Assembly: GCA_002778215.1 (NCBI GenBank)
Contig: PCDM01000018.1
Location: 5,270,001 to 5,334,000, forward strand
Origin: Esteya vermicola
Lineage: Eukaryota > Ascomycota > Sordariomycetes > Ophiostomatales > Ophiostomataceae
Direction: 5' to 3'
Length of the DNA stretch: 64,000 nucleotides
Each line of letters begins with the position of its first letter. The first letter of the stretch is position 1. This document shows positions 45,888 to 57,266 of this stretch, one piece after another. Under the pieces are notes generated by a model that searched no databases, was not told where the DNA came from, and saw nothing but the letters and a program-made list of their open reading frames with translations. Both the position numbers and the translations under genes were made by a program.

Positions 45888-48538
45888 ATGCGGAAGTTTT
45901 TTGGAAAACCCAAAAACAACAGCACCTCTTCCTATCCCTCCCCTCCTCACCTCTCCTCTCCCGCCTTTCCACCCACAGCTACATCGGCCACTGCAGTGCC
46001 CTCCACGCCCACTGCAGCCGCCAGCGCCCACCACCCCTACGACGACGAGGCGGACGAATACGACTACTCGTCTTCGCCTGCCTGGTCCGAACCAGCCTCG
46101 CCTGCTGCCACGGGCCGCTCGCCTCCCAAGCACTACGCGGCCAGCTCGTCGCCCACCAAAGCCCCCAAGGCCTCCAAGCCCAAGCCTTTCTCTGCACCCG
46201 CACCTGCACCCGCACCTTTTTCTGCACCTCCTGCTGCGGCTCCTTTTCCGTCGTCCGACGCCCCCCTCCCTTCCGCCTCCTCTCTGCCCCTGTCCAGCCG
46301 GCCTCGGCCCACCTCGCCGCCGGCCAAGTCGCCCCGACCCAAGAAGCAGCACGCCTCTTCCTCAGCCGCAGCTCACCCCCCCTCGGCGTCGTCCTCGCCC
46401 TCGTCCCGACGCAGGACCAAGCACGACCCGGCCGCCACCCACCCCCTCAACCTACCCCCCGAGGAACGCAAACGTCTCTCGGCCCTCTCGGCAATGTCTG
46501 GCCGCTCGTCCCTAGACACCGATTCCCTTCGCGCAGACACGCCCGGCGTCACCTCGGACGCCGCCAGCCCCTCGTCGCCTTCCCGGCCCTTCCACGCCTC
46601 GGCCCCCCCCTCCACGGCCAGTGCCAGTTCTGCCAATTCGGCTTCTGCCTCTGCCTCTGTCTCTGCTGCGGCCAGTGCCAAACCCAAACCCTCCAAGCCC
46701 TCCAAACCCACCGTCACCGTCAAGCCCAAACGCAGCACTCCCCCTCCCCAGAGAACCGCGTCCCCCATGCAGTCCGCCTCTTCCCCGTCGCCGGCCGCCG
46801 GCCCCGCCCCCGCTGCTGCCTCGACCACCGCCAATGGAGCCGCCAACGGCAAGGAGGACAGCGTGCCTGTGCCGCCACCACACACCTCGCCGGCCCCCAC
46901 GCCGGCTGAGGAGGCCGAGGCTTTCAAGACGGCCGGCAACACCTTTTTCAAGGAAAAGAACTATCCGCGGGCCATTGCCGAATATACAAAGGGTAAGAGA
47001 CGCGGAAGCTATCCCTAGGTAGTAGGTGGTCACGTGCTGACTTTTTGCATTAGCCATCGTCCTGCAGCCACAGTCGGCCACGTACCTGAGCAACCGCGCG
47101 GCCGCCTACATGTCGGCCGCCAACTACGCGGCCGCCCTCGAGGACTGCCTGCGGGCGGCCGACCTCGACCCCCAGAACGCCAAGATTCTGCTGCGGCTCG
47201 CCCGCATCTACACGAGCCTCGGCCAGCCCGAGGAGGCGCTGCTCACGTTTGGGCGCATCCAGCCGCCGCCGCCGGCCAAGGAGACGGCCGGTGCGCGGGA
47301 GATGGCCCAGCACGTCAACGCGGCACGGGACGCCCTCAAGAACGAGACGGCCGGGTCCATGGTGCTGCACGCCCTGGACATGGCCACGCGGTGTCTGGGC
47401 CCGCGGGCCCTGCAGCCGCGCTCGTGGCAGCTCATGCGCGGCCAGGCCTTTCTGCAAATGGGCGGCGACAACAATGTCGGTGAGGCCGCCAACATTGCCA
47501 TTTCGCTGCTGCGCTTCAACAACAAGGACCCCGAGGCCATCATCCTGCGGGGCCGCGCCCTCTACGCGCAGGGCGACAACGTGCAGGCCGAGCGGCACTT
47601 TCGGCGCGCCCTCGAGATGGACCCGGACCTGCGCGAGGCTGTTAAGTGGCTGCGCATCGTGCAGAAGCTCGACCGCATGAAGGAGGAGGGCAACGCCGAG
47701 TACAAGGCCGGCCGCTTCCAGCAGGCCATCGACAAGTACACGGCGGCGCTCGCCGTCGACCCCAACAACCGCAACATCAACTCCAAGGTGCTGCAGAACC
47801 GCGCCCTCTGCAACGTCAAGCTGCGGCGCTACGACGCCGCCATGACGGACTGCGACGCCGCCCTCGCCCTCGACCCCACCTACAGTAAGGCCCGCCGCAC
47901 CAAGGCCAACGCGCTGGGGCTCGCCGAGCGCTGGGAGGACGCCGTGCGCGAGTGGAAGGCCTTGCAGGAGCGGGAGCCCGAGGACCGGACGATTGCCAAG
48001 GAGCTGCGGCGGGCCGAGCTCGAGCTCAAGAAGAGCCAGCGCAAGGACTACTACAAGATCCTCGGCGTGGCCAAGGATGCCGACGACAAGGACATCAAAA
48101 AGGCGTACCGCAAGCTGGCCGTCATTCACCACCCGGACAAGAACCCGGGCGACGAGCAGGCCGAGGCCCGCTTCAAGGACATTGGCGAGGCCTATGAGAC
48201 GCTGAGTGATCCACAGTACGTTTGATCTCTTTCCCTTTGTTTCTCTTTCTTCTCTTTCTTCTCTTTCTCCTCTTCGCTTGCTGATCAACAGAAAACGGGC
48301 ACGCTACGACAGTGGCGAGGACCTCGTGGACCCCTCTGACATGTTTGGTGGTGGTGGCATGCACGCTGCCGATCCCGAGCTCTTCTTTAGCATGATGGGA
48401 GGCCAGGGCGGTGGCGGCTTCCCGGGCGGCGGCTTTGGCGGCGGCGGCTTTCCGGGCGGTGGCGGTGGTGGTTTCCACTTTAACCAGGCCGGCGGCTCTC
48501 GACAGCGCGGATTCCCAGGCGGATTCCAGTTTCAGTGA
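45888..48538 (+). CDS. TPR and DnaJ domain co-chaperone (DNAJC7-like)
   Basis: Proteins of this build pass clients between Hsp70 and Hsp90. Exons 45888-46992, 47054-48215 and 48292-48538 give 837 residues. The first 335 residues are Ser/Pro/Ala-rich and disordered, starting MRKFFGKPKNNSTSS. TPR repeats begin at EEAEAFKTAGNTFFKEKNYPRAIAEYTKAI (about 345) and continue through AATYLSNRAAAYMSAANYAAALEDC, EAIILRGRALYAQGDNVQAERHFRRAL and KEEGNAEYKAGRFQQAIDKYTAAL to about 700. The J domain, KDYYKILGVAKDADDKDIKKAYRKLAVIHHPDKNPG, holds the HPD triad near 744. A Gly/Phe-rich tail with GGGFPGG repeats ends at FQFQ and the TGA at 48536. A further 126 in-frame sense codons follow that stop; see the separate entry. 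Introns are GT-AG and phases agree. Confidence 0.9.
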
Positions 48539-48919
48539 CAATCCAGGGGTGATGAGGACGAGGACGAGGACGTGGAGGACGAGGAGGACGAGGAAGAGGA
48601 CAGCTACAGAGAGGATGAGGACAATGACGATAGAAAACGAGGCCAAGAGGGTCCAGGCCAGAGCACGAACAAGGCCAACAAGGCCAACAAGGCAACCGAC
48701 CACGAGTCGACTGCAGATGCGCGCGAGCAGTGGATTGCCAGCATGCGGCGCGTCGGGCTGCTCGTGCTGGCGGCCGTCGTCCTCCTCCCCCCTGGTCTGG
48801 CGGTGGTGCTGGCTGTCGTGCTGGCCGGCGGTGGCGGTGCGGTGTATTTGGTGTGCTGCATATGTGCTGGTCGGATCCTCCGTATAGGGCACGAGGGCGG
48901 CGTTGCGGCTCCGGGATAG
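48539..48919 (+). other. In-frame extension behind the DnaJ stop codon: acidic run plus hydrophobic segment
   Basis: After the TGA at 48536-48538 the same frame stays open for 126 codons to a TAG at 48917-48919. It encodes a 25-residue Asp/Glu stretch, a polar NKANKANKATDHES linker, and a strongly hydrophobic region beginning MRRVGLLVLAAVVLLPPGLA and continuing for about 20 more residues, with GC-rich third positions like the neighbouring coding exons. There is no start codon near its beginning; an internal ATG at 48743 would give a 58-residue membrane peptide. It could be stop-codon read-through, an alternatively spliced C-terminus, or a decayed ancestral tail. Confidence 0.4.
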
Positions 48920-49597
48920 ACAAGAAAGTTTCCTCGTCTTTTTTTCATTTTATCATCACTCGACTCTTTTTTTTTTCGACAGTGTTGTTCATTTGTTCTG
49001 TTTTTAATCTCATCTTGCATTGTTCTAGAAATAGCAAGGATAATGCCATGCATTCCTTTTTGTCTTGTCTTGCTTTCTGTCTTCTCGTATGTCTTTTTTG
49101 CTCTGCAGAGGCTGTGACAGTGCGAAGAAACACGTGTACACTGTATACGACCCGCATTTCTGGACTCCTTGGAGCACAGTGCGGATTCAGCTGCGAGTCC
49201 TCGAGAAGCTGGGGGAAGGCCACGATTCAGATTCTAAACCTAAATTAAAAATACGACGCCAAAAAAGCGTCGAGCATCTCGTCTTCTTCTCCTTGTCTTT
49301 TCTTCTCTTCGTTTCGCCCACTCTTTTCGCACGACGACTGCGACGACTGCGACGACGACAACGACGACGACGACAGCATCCATTGTGCGCCCAGGCCCTC
49401 GCTCTTGTCGTCTTTTCCGCTCGAGTCCATTTCGTTTCCTTTCGTTTCCTTTTCTTTGCTTTTTCTTTTTTTTTGCTCTTCTTTCCTCTCTTCTGTCTTC
49501 TTGTCTTCTTCTCGTCCCTCCTTTTCTTCCTCTTTTCTCATCTTCTCTCTCTCCTCCCCCATTGATGACGGCCTCGTCCTAGGCCGTCCTGCCCAGC
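48920..49597. other. Intergenic region before SEC63
   Basis: T-rich 3' flank, then a CGACGACTGCGACGACG-type repeat (49332-49376) and a pyrimidine-rich SEC63 leader. No gene is visible. Confidence 0.65.
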
Positions 49598-51992
49598 ATG
49601 AGCTCCGAATACGCCTACGACGAAAACGGCCAGCTGTGGCCCTACTTTGTCTTTACGCTGTCGACCATCATCACTCTTCCGCTCACCTACGTCCTCGTCA
49701 GCCGCGTCGGCAACCCGGCCGACGCCTTTCCTCGCATCCAGACCAGCTACCGCCAGCCCAAGGCCGATCTCGTCGATGCCGAGCGCGCAAAGTACCGCCG
49801 CCAGCAGCGGCGCATCGGCCTCATCGCCGCCGTCGTCATCGGCTGGGCCGTCATGACGTCGACGCTCTACCTCATCCACTACACGGATCTGCCTGAGGAG
49901 CAGCGCGTCTGGAATCCCTATGACATTCTCGGCATTGCCGATGTAAGTCTCTCTCTCTCTTTCTCTCTCTCCTCTCTCTCTTCTCTCCTCTCTTCGTCTT
50001 CTGACTGCCAGTCTGCCACGGAAAAAGTCATCAAGAGCACCTACAAGAAACTGTCGCGCAAGTTCCATCCCGACAAGATCCGGCCCGACCCGTCCAAGAA
50101 CGAGACGATCGAGGACCTCAACGCCCGCTACGTCGAAATCTCAAAGGCCTACCAGGCCCTCACCGACGAAGAGGTCCGCAACAACTACATCCAGTACGGC
50201 CACCCCGACGGCAAGCAGGGCACCAGCATCGGCATCGCCCTGCCCCAGATCATCGTCTCCGACGTCTACGGCAAGTACGTCGTGCTCTTTTACTTTTTGC
50301 TCTTTGGCGTCCTGCTGCCGTACGTCGTCGGCTCCTGGTGGTACGGCACGCAGAGCCGCTCCAAGGAGGGCGTCCTCATGGAGAGCGCCAACCGCCTCTT
50401 TCACGAGTACGACGACGAGCTGGACGCCGCCGGCCTCATCGCCTCCCTGAGCACCGGCAAAGAGTTTGATGCCCTCCTGCCCGGCGACAAGGCCGACGCA
50501 GGCCTCGCCACCATCGAGGCCCGCGTCACGACCCTGCCCGAGAGCGACAAGGAAGACGAGGAGGAGGTGGCGGTGGTGGCAGAAGCCAAGGACACCAACG
50601 CAAAAGAGAATGGCGACAAGACTGCTGCCCAGACCACTGTCCAGACGACGACACCCACCCTCGCCGGCATGTCGGCCGCCGACGTCGAGAAGCTCGTCCA
50701 GATGGACCATGCCGGCGTGCGGCGCAAGGTCCTCGCTCTCTTGTGGGCCTACCTCGGCCGCGTCGAGCTCGGCGATGCCGCCCTCGAAAAGTCCAAGTTT
50801 GAAGTGGCGCCCATCGCCAATGCCCTCACCCGGTCCTTCACGGCCATTGCGCTGGCGTACGGCAACACCGTCCCCGTGCTCGCCTCCATGACGGCCGGCC
50901 AGCTCATGATGCAGGCGATGCCGCCCAAGGCCTCGCCGCTGCTGCAACTGCCTCACGTGACCCCCGCCATAGCCACCGCCATCGAGGGCGGCGAGGACTA
51001 CGTCGCGCTGCACAACCACATGACCGTGCAGCGGCTCATGGACCTGCCGGACGCCAAGCGGCGCAAACTCGCCGTCGGTCCGGGCCGCCTGACCGAGGCC
51101 CAGTACGAGGACGCGCTGGCCGTCGCCCAGCAGCTGCCGTACCTGCGCGTGGCCAAGGCCTTTTTCAAGGTGACGGGCGAGAAGAACATTATCCCGTCCT
51201 CGCTCGTCAGCCTCGTCGTCAAGGGCCGCTTCATCCCGCCCGGCTTTGCGGCGTCGGCGCCCGCCGTCGAGGACGAGGACCTGCTCGACGTGGACCCGGC
51301 CGAGGACGACCTCGACGCGCTGCTCGGTCGCAAGCAGCCCGTCGGCAAGAACCACGACGGCAGCCCCATCCTGTCGAGTGGCCCGGACAGCAAGAATAAC
51401 AAGAACGACAAGAACAACAAGAACAAGGGCGAGGCGCAGCCCGTGCCGGCACCGCTGGCGTATGCGCCCTACTACGGCCGCGACCACTCGCCGCGCTGGC
51501 AGGTCTTTTTGACCGACTCGAAGCAGGGCAAGATGGTGGTGCCGCCCTTTACCTTTACGCAGTTTGACCAGCCGCTCTTTGGCGCCGACGGCAAGACGCC
51601 GACGTTTGCCATGCAGACGCTCAAGGCGCAGTTTGTGGCGCCCCAAGAGGCCGGCCAGTACACCTTTGCGCTGCACGTCGTCTGCGACAGCTACGTCGGC
51701 TTTGACACGAAGACGGAGGTGATGCTGGTTGTCGAGGACGCCAGCCGGGCGGCCGAGATGGCGGCCGAGGACGAGATTAGCGAGCCAGACGAGGGTGAGT
51801 CTTTCTATTTTCCCTTTTTTTCCCATTTTTCCCTCTAACGTGATAGATTCGCTGGCTGGCATCATGAACGCAGCCAAGGGCGGACCGCCACCAAAGAGAC
51901 GGGCCGCCGATGACGATGACGACGAGAGCGGCACGGAAGAGGAGGCGGACGACACGAGCGACACCAACACGGACACGGAGCCAGAAAACTGA
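49598..51992 (+). CDS. SEC63: Sec63, ER protein-translocation subunit
   Basis: Sec63 recruits the ER-lumenal Hsp70 BiP/Kar2 to the Sec61 channel. Exons 49598-49942, 50012-51794 and 51847-51992 give 757 residues. The order is: short lumenal start MSSEYAYDENGQLWPYF, first membrane span about 13-33, second span GLIAAVVIGWAVMTSTLYLI (about 75-94), J domain WNPYDILGIAD to KLSRKFHPDKIRPD with an intact HPD (about 107-170), third span YVVLFYFLLFGVLLPYVVGSWWYGT, then the cytosolic Sec63/Brl domain with EAAL-type helices, PYLRVAKAFFKVTGEKNIIPSSLVSLVVKGRF and a C2-like half, HSPRWQVFLTDSKQGKMVVPPFTFTQFD. The tail is acidic, DDDDDESGTEEEADD. Acidic ends of Sec63 bind Sec62 in yeast. Intron 1 is a CT-rich 69-nt intron; both introns are GT-AG. 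Confidence 0.95.
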
Positions 51993-52693
51993 GGAGGACA
52001 GAAAAAAGAGAGGAATGGGTGGGTGCGGGAGAGAAAAGACTGGTAGTAATGAATCTTTAAAAGTCTCTTATTTTTTTCCATCTTTTCCATCTTTTCCATC
52101 TCTTTTTTTTTTCCCCTTCTTTTCCCCTTTTTCGAATTTTGTTCCTTTTCCTTTTTTGCTTTTACTTCGTGGCCGCTTTCTGGTGTGACCTGCTCTTCTT
52201 TTACTGAATATAGATATCTCGAGGGTGGAAAACACGGAAAAGAAAAAAGGGAAAGAGATGGAAGAAAAGGGGAGCTAGAAGATGGATACGGGGTAGGCGT
52301 TTGTGTTTATAGTACTATAGTTTTCCATTTTCTTGTTCTTTTTTTTCCTCCCTTCCCTTTCTTTCCCCTTGTTATGTGTTCTACATGTTGGCTACTTGTC
52401 TGCGCATATCCATTTCCAAGAAACTAGAGGTAGTTTGCAAAAAAAAATGAAGAAGACGAAATTGTCATGACATTCAAGTGGACGACAGGAAAGAGGCCTC
52501 ATCAGCATTTGATCTCTTATATTTTCATCTCTCCGATTCTTTCATCTCTATAATTCATCTCTAATATTCATCCCATCATTCTTTGCGGGGAGCAGCCTCC
52601 TTCTCAACGTGTGTTTTATAGAGGTATAAATATCTTGCTTTTTCTAGAATTCTCTCCTGCTTCTTTCCTTTCTTCTCTCCGTACAACAAGACA
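51993..52693. other. Intergenic region with a TATA box near its end
   Basis: T-rich and A-rich low-complexity sequence. A TATAAATA element is at 52625-52632, 62 bases before an ATG at 52694. Confidence 0.6.
52625..52632 (+). promoter_or_regulatory. TATA box of the 52694 locus
   Basis: TATAAATA is an exact consensus and lies 62 bases upstream of the ATG at 52694, which itself has A at -3. Confidence 0.6.
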
Positions 52694-53855
52694 ATGGCAG
52701 ATGAACAAAGATGGGATCCGTTTCCAACTACTCAACAGACAGCATCCCCGAAGATGAGAAGTGCCGTTACACCACAGCAGCAGGTCCACCTAGCAGAGGA
52801 GAGACCAGCCGGCCATGTTCTCTATCTGGAACACATACGTTGGTCGCATTTCAGCCACGGCATTATCTGGAGGAGCAAGAGTGCCAACCGACTCGAATGG
52901 AGTTCTGGACCGTATCCCTCGCCACTGGAAATAAGGAGTGCCGTTGGATACTTTGCAGCACCGCACAACCAGTACACGCTCGGCACCGCCAGGAGGAACG
53001 ACGACGCGCTGTACGGCGGTTTGCCGACCCTACCTCCGGGGTGGCCGCTTGGTCCGACTAGGACAGGCACAGCCTGTACGATGGTCTATCCAGAAACAAG
53101 ATGCCTCGTATGCGTGTATACAAGAGTACCGGCTGCTCGAAAAATGGGCAAAGCAACTGCTGGCTACGATAACGATGCCGCTCTATCTGTCGGGACACGC
53201 TGCGAACATTGTTGTTTATGAAGTCATGCGAATTCACTAGGGGACGCCCTTTAATCGGTACGCCTGGACGCTGTTAAAGCCTAGGCATGTGGTGGATTTC
53301 GAGGAGGAAGGAGCAGGCAAAACAAAAAACAAAAACAACAACAACTAAAAACAACAACCAGAAAAACAGTCACTGTTCCACAAATCCCAGTCACTGTACG
53401 ACGCATCCTAGTGAGCCCGTGTTAGCATCGTCTCTGCTTGCTACAAGACTCTGCCGCACGCAGAGAGATGGTGTGTGCCCTCTCGTACAGCTGCTTTACA
53501 ACGCCAAGTTGACGGGGAGGGACTCTGGGCAGTCGACCGCGTCTTGTATTCTTCCTCCGCGTCATGGGGTGCGCAATACACAGGCAACTCCAGTCGCCAT
53601 GATGTCGCTGCTCATAACGACCTGTATAGAGAGGCAATATTGTGGTGGGTGTGCGGCGGTGGTGATGAAGAGGCGGTCCATGGTTCATCAGACCCAGGGC
53701 GCTGGCTCAAGTTGGCACACGAGTCGAGTGATGTGACGGCTATTATCTTGCAAACTTTTCAAGAGCCCCAAAAGATTTTTCAGGGCTTTTCTACCATCCA
53801 TATGTATTACGGCAATGGGCAGACTTTCTCGGATCCGCAAAATGTCGCTGTGTAG
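52694..53855 (+). pseudogene. Unrecognised, possibly decayed, protein-coding locus
   Basis: The ATG at 52694 opens a 175-codon ORF to 53221 (MADEQRWDPFPTTQQ). A second ATG at 52711 opens a 116-codon ORF in the next frame (MGSVSNYSTDSIPEDEKC), and the third frame carries a natural-looking stretch SIQKQDASYACIQEYRLLEKWAKQLLATIT ending at 53240. A further open stretch without its own start runs from about 53475 to 53855 and includes DLYREAILWWVCGG and the closing MYYGNGQTFSDPQNVAV. This patchwork of protein-like segments in different frames behind a good TATA box looks like a gene broken by indels, or a multi-intron gene whose splice sites I cannot place. No family was recognised. Confidence 0.35.
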
Positions 53856-54163
53856 AAAGGCATTCTTCTCTTTCTGGATATCCACGCGGTTTTGATGCCC
53901 ATGGTGTCTCCATTTTTGAGTAAATTGCTTCCTTGTTGAACTATTTCTTTCTGTTTTTTTTTTTTTTTACTTCTTTTTTTCTTCCTTTTTCTTCTTTTTT
54001 CTTCTTTTCTTTTCTGCCGTCGTCTCCAAAAAAATACAAAAAATTCTACTATAGCACGAAATGGGGAAAAAAAAAATCAACCAAACGTGATCAAAACGCC
54101 CTCGCTAATGCAGAAGCCCTCCCTGACTCTCTCCTCTTCCTCGTCGTCCTCCCCACGCAGCCT
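53856..54163. other. 3' flank of RPB6 with T-rich low complexity
   Basis: A T-rich stretch at 53940-54015 on the plus strand. No gene is visible. Confidence 0.6.
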
Positions 54164-54797
54164 CTACTGCAGCAGCTCCTCGCACGTCCAGTCCTCGTAG
54201 TACCCATCGGGCATGTACCGGCGCACAATGAGCGGCACCTTTTTCTCGCGCAGCTCCTTGATGGCAATCTGGAGCGGGTCTGTCTCACCCTCCAGGTCCA
54301 CGAGAACGGGGGCATTCATGCTATACTGTTAGCACGTCTGGTCTCTCGCCTTTTGACTCTCTCTCTCTGTCTCTCCGTACCTAATCTGAAGCGCTCGCGT
54401 GCCGAGAATGCGCGCCTTTTCGTACTTTGTCATGAACGGCGTCGTCGTCCGCTGGTCGTTGGGAATCTTCTTGTCCTTGAGCGACTTGACATTGTTCTTG
54501 GCCACGCCATTGGTCGTGCCATTGGCGTGGCCCTGCTGGCCGTTGCGATGGTTGGCCTCGGCCGACGGGTCGTTGGACACGATGGCGACGTTCATGTCGT
54601 CGTCGGCACCGATGCCGCCAATGCCGCCGGCCTCATCGTCCTCAACAACCTCGGGCTCGTAGTACTCTTGGATGTCGTCCTCGTCGTACTGGGGCTCATC
54701 ACTGTTGGCAGAGTCAGCACAGAGAGAGACAGAAAGAGAAAGACGGAGGAATCAACACTGACCCTCCGTGGCCTCCGTCGTCGCCGTAGTCGGACAT
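54164..54797 (-). CDS. RPB6: RNA polymerases I, II and III subunit Rpb6 (RPABC2)
   Basis: Rpb6 is a small subunit common to the three nuclear RNA polymerases and helps hold the clamp and core together. Exons on the minus strand: 54797-54763, 54701-54381 and 54320-54164, 170 residues. The N-terminus is the usual acidic arm (MSDYGDDGGHGG, then DEPQYDEDDIQEYYEPEVVEDDE), followed by an Asn/Gly-rich linker. The conserved core is TTPFMTKYEKARILGTRALQIS, MNAPVLVDLEGETDPLQIAIKEL and VPLIVRRYMPDGYYEDWTCEELL. The second splice joins QIS to MNAPV exactly as in other Rpb6 proteins. Both introns are GT-AG. Confidence 0.96.
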
Positions 54798-55143
54798 GGT
54801 CTGGGCCTGCTCTTGGAAAGATGTAAGAGAGGGGCTGAAGAGAGAGCTGGTGGAGAAATATCTGGGGGCGCAAGAGTTGTCGCGGCAGCTCAGATTTTTG
54901 GTTTTTTTGTCGCAAGAAACTGGAGCGTCCAAAAATTTACGAGGCTGAAAAAAAAAAAGTCGTAGAGAGACACGTGATTGGTCCGTGCGCTGATCAAAGT
55001 ATGAACCGTGTCATTACACAGTATATAGTGTATATACACTGTTCGTATCGATAAGAAATATATTTTCACCCGCACAAGTTATTTATGCAGACGCCAAAGT
55101 TGCTTCCACGCAACTCTGGAGATGTGTACCGACGACATCCAGG
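54798..55143. promoter_or_regulatory. Divergent promoter region, RPB6 and TFIIIA-like genes
   Basis: 346 bases between the two start codons; both genes belong to the basal transcription machinery. It contains TATATAGTGTATATACAC near 55021-55038, partly palindromic. No other gene is visible. Confidence 0.5.
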
Positions 55144-57002
55144 ATGAAGCGGAAAGCACAAGTAGAGCTGGTCTCTGGGAGACGGGCTCCAGGACATGAG
55201 CCAGAGGAATTCAATGGTAGGAAGAGTCTGTTATTTTTGTTTTTTCTCGTCTTTCCTTTCCCTGCTGACTCTCAGATCTCTTACCACATAGACCCAAGAC
55301 GGATGCTCAAGTCCTGGCCCAGCCGGCTGGGGGCAGCCACGAGGACGATACCGACTCACACATGGACAGCCGCAGCGAGGCCACCGACGGCGTCCGATCC
55401 ACGCCCGCGACGACCGCCCTGTCGACCGCCTCCCGCCGGTTTCCCTCGGACCTCAAGACGATTCCCTGCACCTGGCCGCACTGCTCCAAGACGTTTAACC
55501 GGCCCGCTCGCCTGACCGTACGTATCTCTCTCTATCTCTCTCTCCTGCCCCAGCTCACAGACAAGGCCCACCTCCGCTCGCACACCAACGACCGGCCCTT
55601 CAAGTGCACCGACTGTGCCAAGACCTACATGGAAGAGAAGCACCTGCGGCAGCATATCAAGGGCTCCCACAGCCAGGAGCGGCGCTACGTGTGCGAGACG
55701 TGCAGCAAGGCCTTCTTGACGGCGACCCGCCTGCGCCGCCACGCTGCCGTGCACGAGGGCCAGGACCGCTTCCGCTGCCACGGCTACGACGACAGCTGCA
55801 CGCGCGCCTTTCGCAAGCACCAGACGCTGCAGCGCCACATCCGCGTCGACCACCTCGGCCAGCCGGCGTTTGTGTGCCATTACGCCGTCGAGACGGCCGA
55901 GGCGGCCGAGGAAGTTGAGAGAGGAGAAAAAGAAGAGAGATCCGAAAAAGTGTGTGGCGCCCTCTTTGAGAGCGCGGGAGCGCTGCGGCGGCACATCGTC
56001 TGCACGCACAGCGCGGCCAAGTACTGGTGCCAGGAGTGCCTGGAAGAGGACCGGGACGACAAGGACGACAAGAACAGCCTGCCGGGGTTCGCGACCAAGG
56101 CGCTGCTCGAAGCCCACATGCGCCAGGAACATGTCGGCTGTCTCTTTTGCGACGTGCGGTGCGCCGGCCCGGCGGCTCTGCACCGGCACATTGACATGCA
56201 CCACTCGGGCAAGACCGTGGCCGACCGCAAGACGATTGTCTGCCCGCACAGCGGCTGCGGCAAGTCGTTTACGCGGCGGGCGAACCTCAACGTGCACGTG
56301 CGTGCGGTCCATGAGGGCCAGCGCTTCGTGTGCGGCGACGCCGCGGCGCTGGCGGGCAAGAGCGTCGCTGACGAGGGCGGCGACGGACCCGACTCTCTGC
56401 CGGCGCAGCCGGGCGCCTGGCAGGGAGACTGGAATGCGGCCGCCGACGGCTGCGGCCGCAGCTTCGTGTCCAAGAAGAAGCTCATCGAGCACATCCTGTA
56501 CGTGCATCTGCGGCAGCAGCGGCCGGCGCCCGCCATGGTGGCTGCAGACGAGGGCCTGCCTGCTGGGGGCAGTCTTCTCGACGATTTGGCAGGCACCAAG
56601 CGCACGCTGGCGTGTCCTCTCGACACCTGCACGGCTCGCTTTGTGCGGCACCACGACCTGCGCATGCACCAGCAGCAGGAGCACGGCGAGTCGTTCACGG
56701 GAGGCGCTGTAGACGACGTGGCAGAGGGAGCCGTGCTGGCCGCAGTGACAGCTGAGGGGGAAGAGAGAGACGACGGACATGAAGACGGACAAGAAGACGT
56801 CCAGGCCGGCTTTGGCCCTGCAGACATCTTTGACCCGTACATGAGTCTCGGCCTGACACCGCCTCTAGAAGATGAGGTGCAGTGGCAGATGGACGAGACA
56901 GAGATGCGGCTGCTCATTGACGGCGACTGCAGCGGTGGTGCCGGGTATGAAGACGATGATATGACGGGCGATTTGTTTTTGGATCCCAAGCTGTTTGCTT
57001 GA
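55144..57002 (+). CDS. TFIIIA-like C2H2 zinc-finger protein
   Basis: TFIIIA binds the internal promoter of 5S rRNA genes and 5S RNA. Proposed exons 55144-55216, 55276-55517 and 55566-57002 give 583 residues. The start MKRKAQVELVSG is basic. The first finger is CTWPHCSKTFNRPARLTAHLRSH, split by the second intron. Further fingers are CTDCAKTYMEEKHLRQHIKGSH, CETCSKAFLTATRLRRHAAVH, CHGYDDSCTRAFRKHQTLQRHIRVDH, and later CQECLE, CDVRCAGPAALHRHIDMHH, CPHSGCGKSFTRRANLNVHVRAVH and CPLDTCTARFVRHHDLRMHQQQEH; about nine in all. The NRPARL...HLRSH and EEKHLRQHIKGSH wording matches fungal TFIIIA well. Acidic inserts lie between fingers and in the C-terminal 90 residues. Several AG acceptors compete at the second intron; 55566 was chosen because it gives the normal Leu-x2-His spacing. 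Confidence 0.83.
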
Positions 57003-57266
57003 TTTTTTATGATTTGATTTTGAGATACCCAACATATTGGTTACAGATAGATGTGGATTGGAAGGATCTATTCATATATTTATATAGAAAAAAACATGGA
57101 TGAAAAAGAAACAGTTGTCAATTTCAAAAAACTCCTCATGATACATGCTAATGACCGATTCCCCTCTTGCCAAAAACAATGCCATGTAACGCAACGCCAT
57201 GGGAAATGAGAGATGCAAAAAAACAAGGAAAAACAAAAAAAAACAAAGGAAACGCTTCTGTGGTCC

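Noticed and set aside
47050..48288. 412-codon minus-strand ORF across the DnaJ gene
   Set aside because: Antisense shadow of TPR and J-domain exons.
50141..52099. 652-codon minus-strand ORF across SEC63
   Set aside because: Antisense shadow; the Sec63 reading is decisive.
55356..56792. 478-codon minus-strand ORF across the zinc-finger gene
   Set aside because: Antisense to nine C2H2 fingers.
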